Part shown: piece after piece, positions 7,801 to 8,186 of the stretch
Position numbering within the stretch: the stretch's first letter is position 1
Layout: each line of letters opens with the position of its first letter
Source of the DNA: an uncultured Dyadobacter sp.
GTDB lineage: Bacteria; Bacteroidota; Bacteroidia; Cytophagales; Spirosomataceae
DNA length: 8,186 nucleotides
Assembly: GCA_946481035.1 (NCBI GenBank)
Contig: CAMLNK010000140.1
Span: forward strand, 1-8,186
Direction of reading: 5' to 3'
Translations under genes and position numbers: made by a program
Notes under the pieces: model-generated
The model's input: the letters and a program-made list of their open reading frames with translations, nothing else
Database searches by the model: none
Told to the model about the DNA's origin: nothing

Positions 7801-8032
7801 GTTGCTGGGTTACAACATCCCATCGGAAATTGCTAGCAAGTTGAAAATGAGCAAACTGAGACTTTATGTTTCTGCTCAGAACTTCTTCATTATCAGCAAA
7901 TATCCGTTCGGCGATCCGGAGCAGACTCCTATCCGTGGTGGCGATGGCGACAACGTATTCTCACAAGGTATGATCTGGCACAGCTATCCTAAGCCAACCA
8001 CATTCCTGGGAGGTATTCAGGTAGCATTCTAA
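4802..8032 (+). CDS. SusC/RagA-family TonB-dependent outer-membrane transporter
   Basis: A 1076-residue SusC-like receptor that takes substrate from its SusD partner and moves it into the periplasm with TonB energy. Residues 14-37 form the signal peptide (RSIRN, then a Leu/Ala core, then AALA). Starting at Met13 (ATG 4838) would give a compact 25-residue signal, so 4838 is an alternative start. A carboxypeptidase-regulatory-like domain lies at about 50-120 (KGKITDKETGDGLPGVNV), a TonB-box-like SEVVVIGYG at 128-136, and the plug at about 139-262 with VRIRGFSSINSSN and EVLKDASSTAIYGARGANG. The beta barrel fills the rest and ends in the usual GGIQVAF. An EF-hand-like loop DVNGDNAITDAD is at 887-898. 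There is no STN domain before the regulatory-like domain, so an anti-sigma partner is unlikely. The substrate cannot be predicted. The SusD gene follows after 38 bp. Confidence 0.95.
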   Translation: MKNTDTHQWLLQMRSIRNSLLLLPALASPLLVNAALANSGITNTIRADKTIKGKITDKETGDGLPGVNVVVKGTSSGTTSDGEGNYTLSVPDNATLVFSFVGYISQEVPVGNRTSLDLSLAPDSKALSEVVVIGYGTAKKSDLTGSVGSVKEEQLRERPAPSLNQALQGKISGVQVNVNSGRPGGRANVRIRGFSSINSSNNPLYVVDGVMLPQGNQNQQSQAIDFINPNDIVSVEVLKDASSTAIYGARGANGVIMITTKRGKSGESTITYGLDLSVPKVGPKRAKVLNAQQYMDVEDLAYKNMQKFDPAGWDAGKYKTHDPLVRRAALAAAHPDVFTKRADGTFAPNYDTDWFDESTQHRVSQNHQLGFSGGNDRTTYSLSLNYRDDQGLIKTSYLKRYSTRFSIDDQVKKWLRLGGTLSYNNQAENLVDINDAVPRQMVEDFPFLPVKWPDGSYANNRDYPGAEGSFSSVHRLMGRKFNLNTQTTLGSLYGNVTLAKGLEFRSVLGVNVINQEVNQSQTRTLTPNELGTARKENRKETFWSWENLLTYNKTFGIHSINALAGISWQETNVTTTNVASQNFSTDYYGFDNLAAGSVAPSSNPYVSGASRFAFNSYFGRLNYTLLDKYLLTVTGRADGSSKFGDNHKFAFFPSAALAWKVSDEEFLKGNPIISSLKVRTSYGLTGNSEIPPYSSLGLLRSNYAAVYGDTRFGGTGINRLANSDLRWEKTAQTDGGLEISFLKGRISLEADYYYRKTTDMLLDAPVPRTSGYATIRRNIGSMENKGFEFGLNTVNIEKQNFSWNTSFNISFNRNKVLTLATPADIFGVGGPSITNQTSVIRIGEPAGAFWGLTRLGTWSEAEADQAAKFTSYRGNLKMLPGDIKYKDVNGDNAITDADRGIIGNGSPKGWGSLSNSVRFHGFDLTLDLQFSYGNDLMDMNLHASEDRQALANSYTTVLDAWTPTNQNTPIAQIRDTKAGYVTNVDTRWIFDGSFIRGRNLLLGYNIPSEIASKLKMSKLRLYVSAQNFFIISKYPFGDPEQTPIRGGDGDNVFSQGMIWHSYPKPTTFLGGIQVAF

Positions 8033-8070
8033 TCGACGGGACCGTTGTATCATTCAAAATGACATTCAGC

Positions 8071-8186
8071 ATGAAACTTAATAATAAAAAATTCTATCAA
8101 CTTTTGCTCTGCGGAGCGATCCTGCTGGGACCGACAGCCTGCTCCGACTTCCTCGATGAGCAGGACCCGTCGAACCTTCAACCGGA
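8071..8186 (+). CDS. SusD-like outer-membrane lipoprotein, N-terminal fragment only
   Basis: Only the first 38 codons are in the window. The start MKLNNKKFYQLLL is followed by a short hydrophobic stretch and a lipobox-like end PTAC, with the lipidated Cys at residue 24. The next residues, SDFLDEQDPSN, are the typical beginning of mature SusD/RagB proteins. These sit on the outer surface and form the lid of the SusC barrel, binding the nutrient. The position 38 bp after the SusC-like stop supports a shared transcript. An in-frame ATG at 8059 would add four residues (MTFS); I prefer 8071 because the Lys-rich start directly precedes the hydrophobic core. Confidence 0.88.
   Translation, partial: MKLNNKKFYQLLLCGAILLGPTACSDFLDEQDPSNLQP

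Overview
The window looks like a chromosomal segment from a member of the Bacteroidota, most likely a Cytophagales relative of Dyadobacter or Spirosoma. The evidence is an adjacent SusC-like/SusD-like gene pair, two secreted DUF3857 proteins, AT-rich start regions without Shine-Dalgarno sequences, and promoter-like motifs of the Bacteroidota TAnnTTTG type. The genus is an inference from gene style; there is no rRNA or marker gene here.

Layout. Positions 1-2800 hold two minus-strand genes 14 bp apart, both for exported DUF3857 proteins. The upstream one (2800 to 761) is complete and carries a transglutaminase-like domain whose catalytic Cys and His positions are substituted. The downstream one (746 to beyond 1) is cut by the window edge. 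A 214-bp divergent spacer (2801-3014) separates them from a plus-strand Gfo/Idh/MocA-family NAD(P)-dependent oxidoreductase (3015-4106), which ends in a strong intrinsic terminator (4124-4160).

A long intergenic region (4161-4801) follows. It holds a perfect 16-bp palindrome of the LacI/GalR operator type (ATGCAAACGTTTGCAT, 4324-4339) just after a Bacteroidota-type promoter candidate. After that comes a leader of nearly 500 nt with clustered short dyads and a 28-codon basic ORF, and then the SusC-like TonB-dependent transporter (4802-8032). The SusD-like lipoprotein gene begins 38 bp downstream (8071) and runs off the right edge.

Function. The SusC/SusD pair would bind and import an oligosaccharide or other nutrient through the outer membrane using TonB energy. 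The receptor has no N-terminal STN signalling domain, so an anti-sigma-factor cascade is unlikely, and the palindrome suggests control by a LacI-family repressor encoded elsewhere. The oxidoreductase could act on a sugar but is transcriptionally separated by its terminator. The DUF3857 pair is a separate transcription unit of unknown role. I see no mobile element, CRISPR array, tRNA or rRNA. The gene content is fairly ordinary for this phylum; the least explained part is the SusCD leader region.
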